Shown here: positions 5,818 through 6,293 of the stretch, in pieces
Numbering within the stretch: position 1 is the stretch's first letter
Layout of the letters: each line of letters begins with the position of its first letter
NCBI GenBank assembly: GCA_016650185.1
Contig: JAENWE010000351.1
Coordinates: 1 to 6,293, forward strand
Direction: 5' to 3'
DNA from: Vicinamibacteria bacterium
GTDB taxonomy: Bacteria > Acidobacteriota > Vicinamibacteria > Fen-336 > JAGNNV01
Length of the DNA: 6,293 nucleotides
Translations under genes and position numbers: made by a program
Notes under the pieces: generated by a model
The model's database searches: none
What the model saw: the letters and a program-made list of their open reading frames with translations, nothing else
Told to the model about the DNA's origin: nothing

Positions 5818-6293
5818 ATGATGACACTCGGCCTGCTGGTCCTTACCCTCGTCGCGTCGCCCATCGCCGACGATTCCGCCTCGTCTGTCGACCTTCACCA
5901 GTGGACGGCGCTCAGCTGGCGCAGCATCGGACCGAACCGCGGGGGGCGATCGATCGCGGTGGCGGGCAGTTCCAGGCGACCGAACGAGTACTACTTCGGC
6001 GCCACCGGCGGGGGGCTGTGGAAGACCACGGACGGCGGGATGAACTGGGGTCCGGTGACGGACGGGCAGATTCGAAGCAGCTCGGTGGGGGCGGTGGCCG
6101 TGTCGGAATCCAATCCCGACGTCGTCTACCTGGGCATGGGAGAGACCCAGCTCCGCGGCAACGTGATGCAGGGAGACGGCGTCTACAAATCTACGGACGC
6201 CGGCAAGACCTGGACGCATGTCGGTCTTGGAGACACCCATGCCATCGGACGGATCCGCATCCATCCCACGAATCCCGACGTGGTGTTCGTCGC
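5818..6293 (+). CDS. Secreted BNR/Asp-box (VPS10/sortilin-like) beta-propeller protein, partial
   Basis: The first 158 residues of a probably much longer protein (relatives are often around 1000 residues) are visible before the right edge. A hydrophobic N-terminus (LGLLVLTLVASPIA) looks like a signal peptide cut near residue 17, although it lacks the usual basic residues. Then come WRSIGPNRGGR, FGATGGGLWKTTDGGMNW (first Asp-box) and GVYKSTDAGKTWTHV (second Asp-box), with NPDVVYLGMGE and NPDVVFV at matching places in successive blades. This is the pattern of the family often annotated as glycosyl hydrolase, WD40/YVTN/BNR-like or VPS10 domain protein. These annotations do not establish an enzyme activity. 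The start is the ATG at 5818, directly followed by another ATG, with AGAGGA (5803-5808) 9 bases upstream. It begins 55 bases after the reductase gene on the same strand, and a functional link is not evident. Confidence 0.85.
   Translation, partial: MMTLGLLVLTLVASPIADDSASSVDLHQWTALSWRSIGPNRGGRSIAVAGSSRRPNEYYFGATGGGLWKTTDGGMNWGPVTDGQIRSSSVGAVAVSESNPDVVYLGMGETQLRGNVMQGDGVYKSTDAGKTWTHVGLGDTHAIGRIRIHPTNPDVVFV

Noticed and set aside
5163..5864. A 233-residue open frame on the minus strand
   Set aside because: It is a shadow of the reductase gene, with Arg/Gly-rich composition and no domain.

Overview
The window is GC-rich bacterial DNA (roughly 60-65% G+C by eye) with tightly packed genes and one clearly AT-rich patch, near 3695-3725. 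No ribosomal or other phylogenetic marker is present. The large secreted BNR/VPS10-type beta-propeller protein at the right edge and the zinc-ribbon mini-protein hint at a soil or marine lineage such as Acidobacteriota or Gemmatimonadota, or a deep proteobacterium. This placement is an inference and is weak.

Left part (1-1436): the 5' part of an osmoprotectant/quaternary-amine type ABC transporter ATPase runs off the left edge on the minus strand. It is divergent from a class I SAM-dependent methyltransferase on the plus strand. A 238-base spacer with a perfect 9-bp hairpin follows.

Middle part (1675-2899): on the minus strand lie a 73-residue zinc-ribbon protein (GTG start, strong Shine-Dalgarno) and, upstream of it, an open frame that looks like only the C-terminal two membrane helices of a TMEM175-type potassium channel. 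The N-terminal half of that channel is missing; its place is taken by a plus-strand type I signal peptidase with an intact Ser/Lys dyad.

Right part (2953-5762): this is the most interesting segment. A GntR/FCD-family regulator is transcribed away from a two-gene operon. The first gene is a fold-type II PLP enzyme of the serine racemase/threonine dehydratase/hydroxyaspartate dehydratase group. The second belongs to the ornithine cyclodeaminase/mu-crystallin family and resembles iminosuccinate reductase. The pair matches the BhcB and BhcD steps of the beta-hydroxyaspartate cycle (beta-hydroxyaspartate to iminosuccinate to aspartate). The other two cycle enzymes, BhcA and BhcC, are not in the window, and the regulator is GntR type rather than the IclR type I recall from Paracoccus. 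A good sigma70-like promoter (TTGACA, 16 bases, TATATT) in the AT-rich divergent region overlaps an imperfect palindrome that could be the GntR operator.

Right edge (5818-6293): the start of a secreted beta-propeller (BNR/Asp-box) protein that continues beyond the window.
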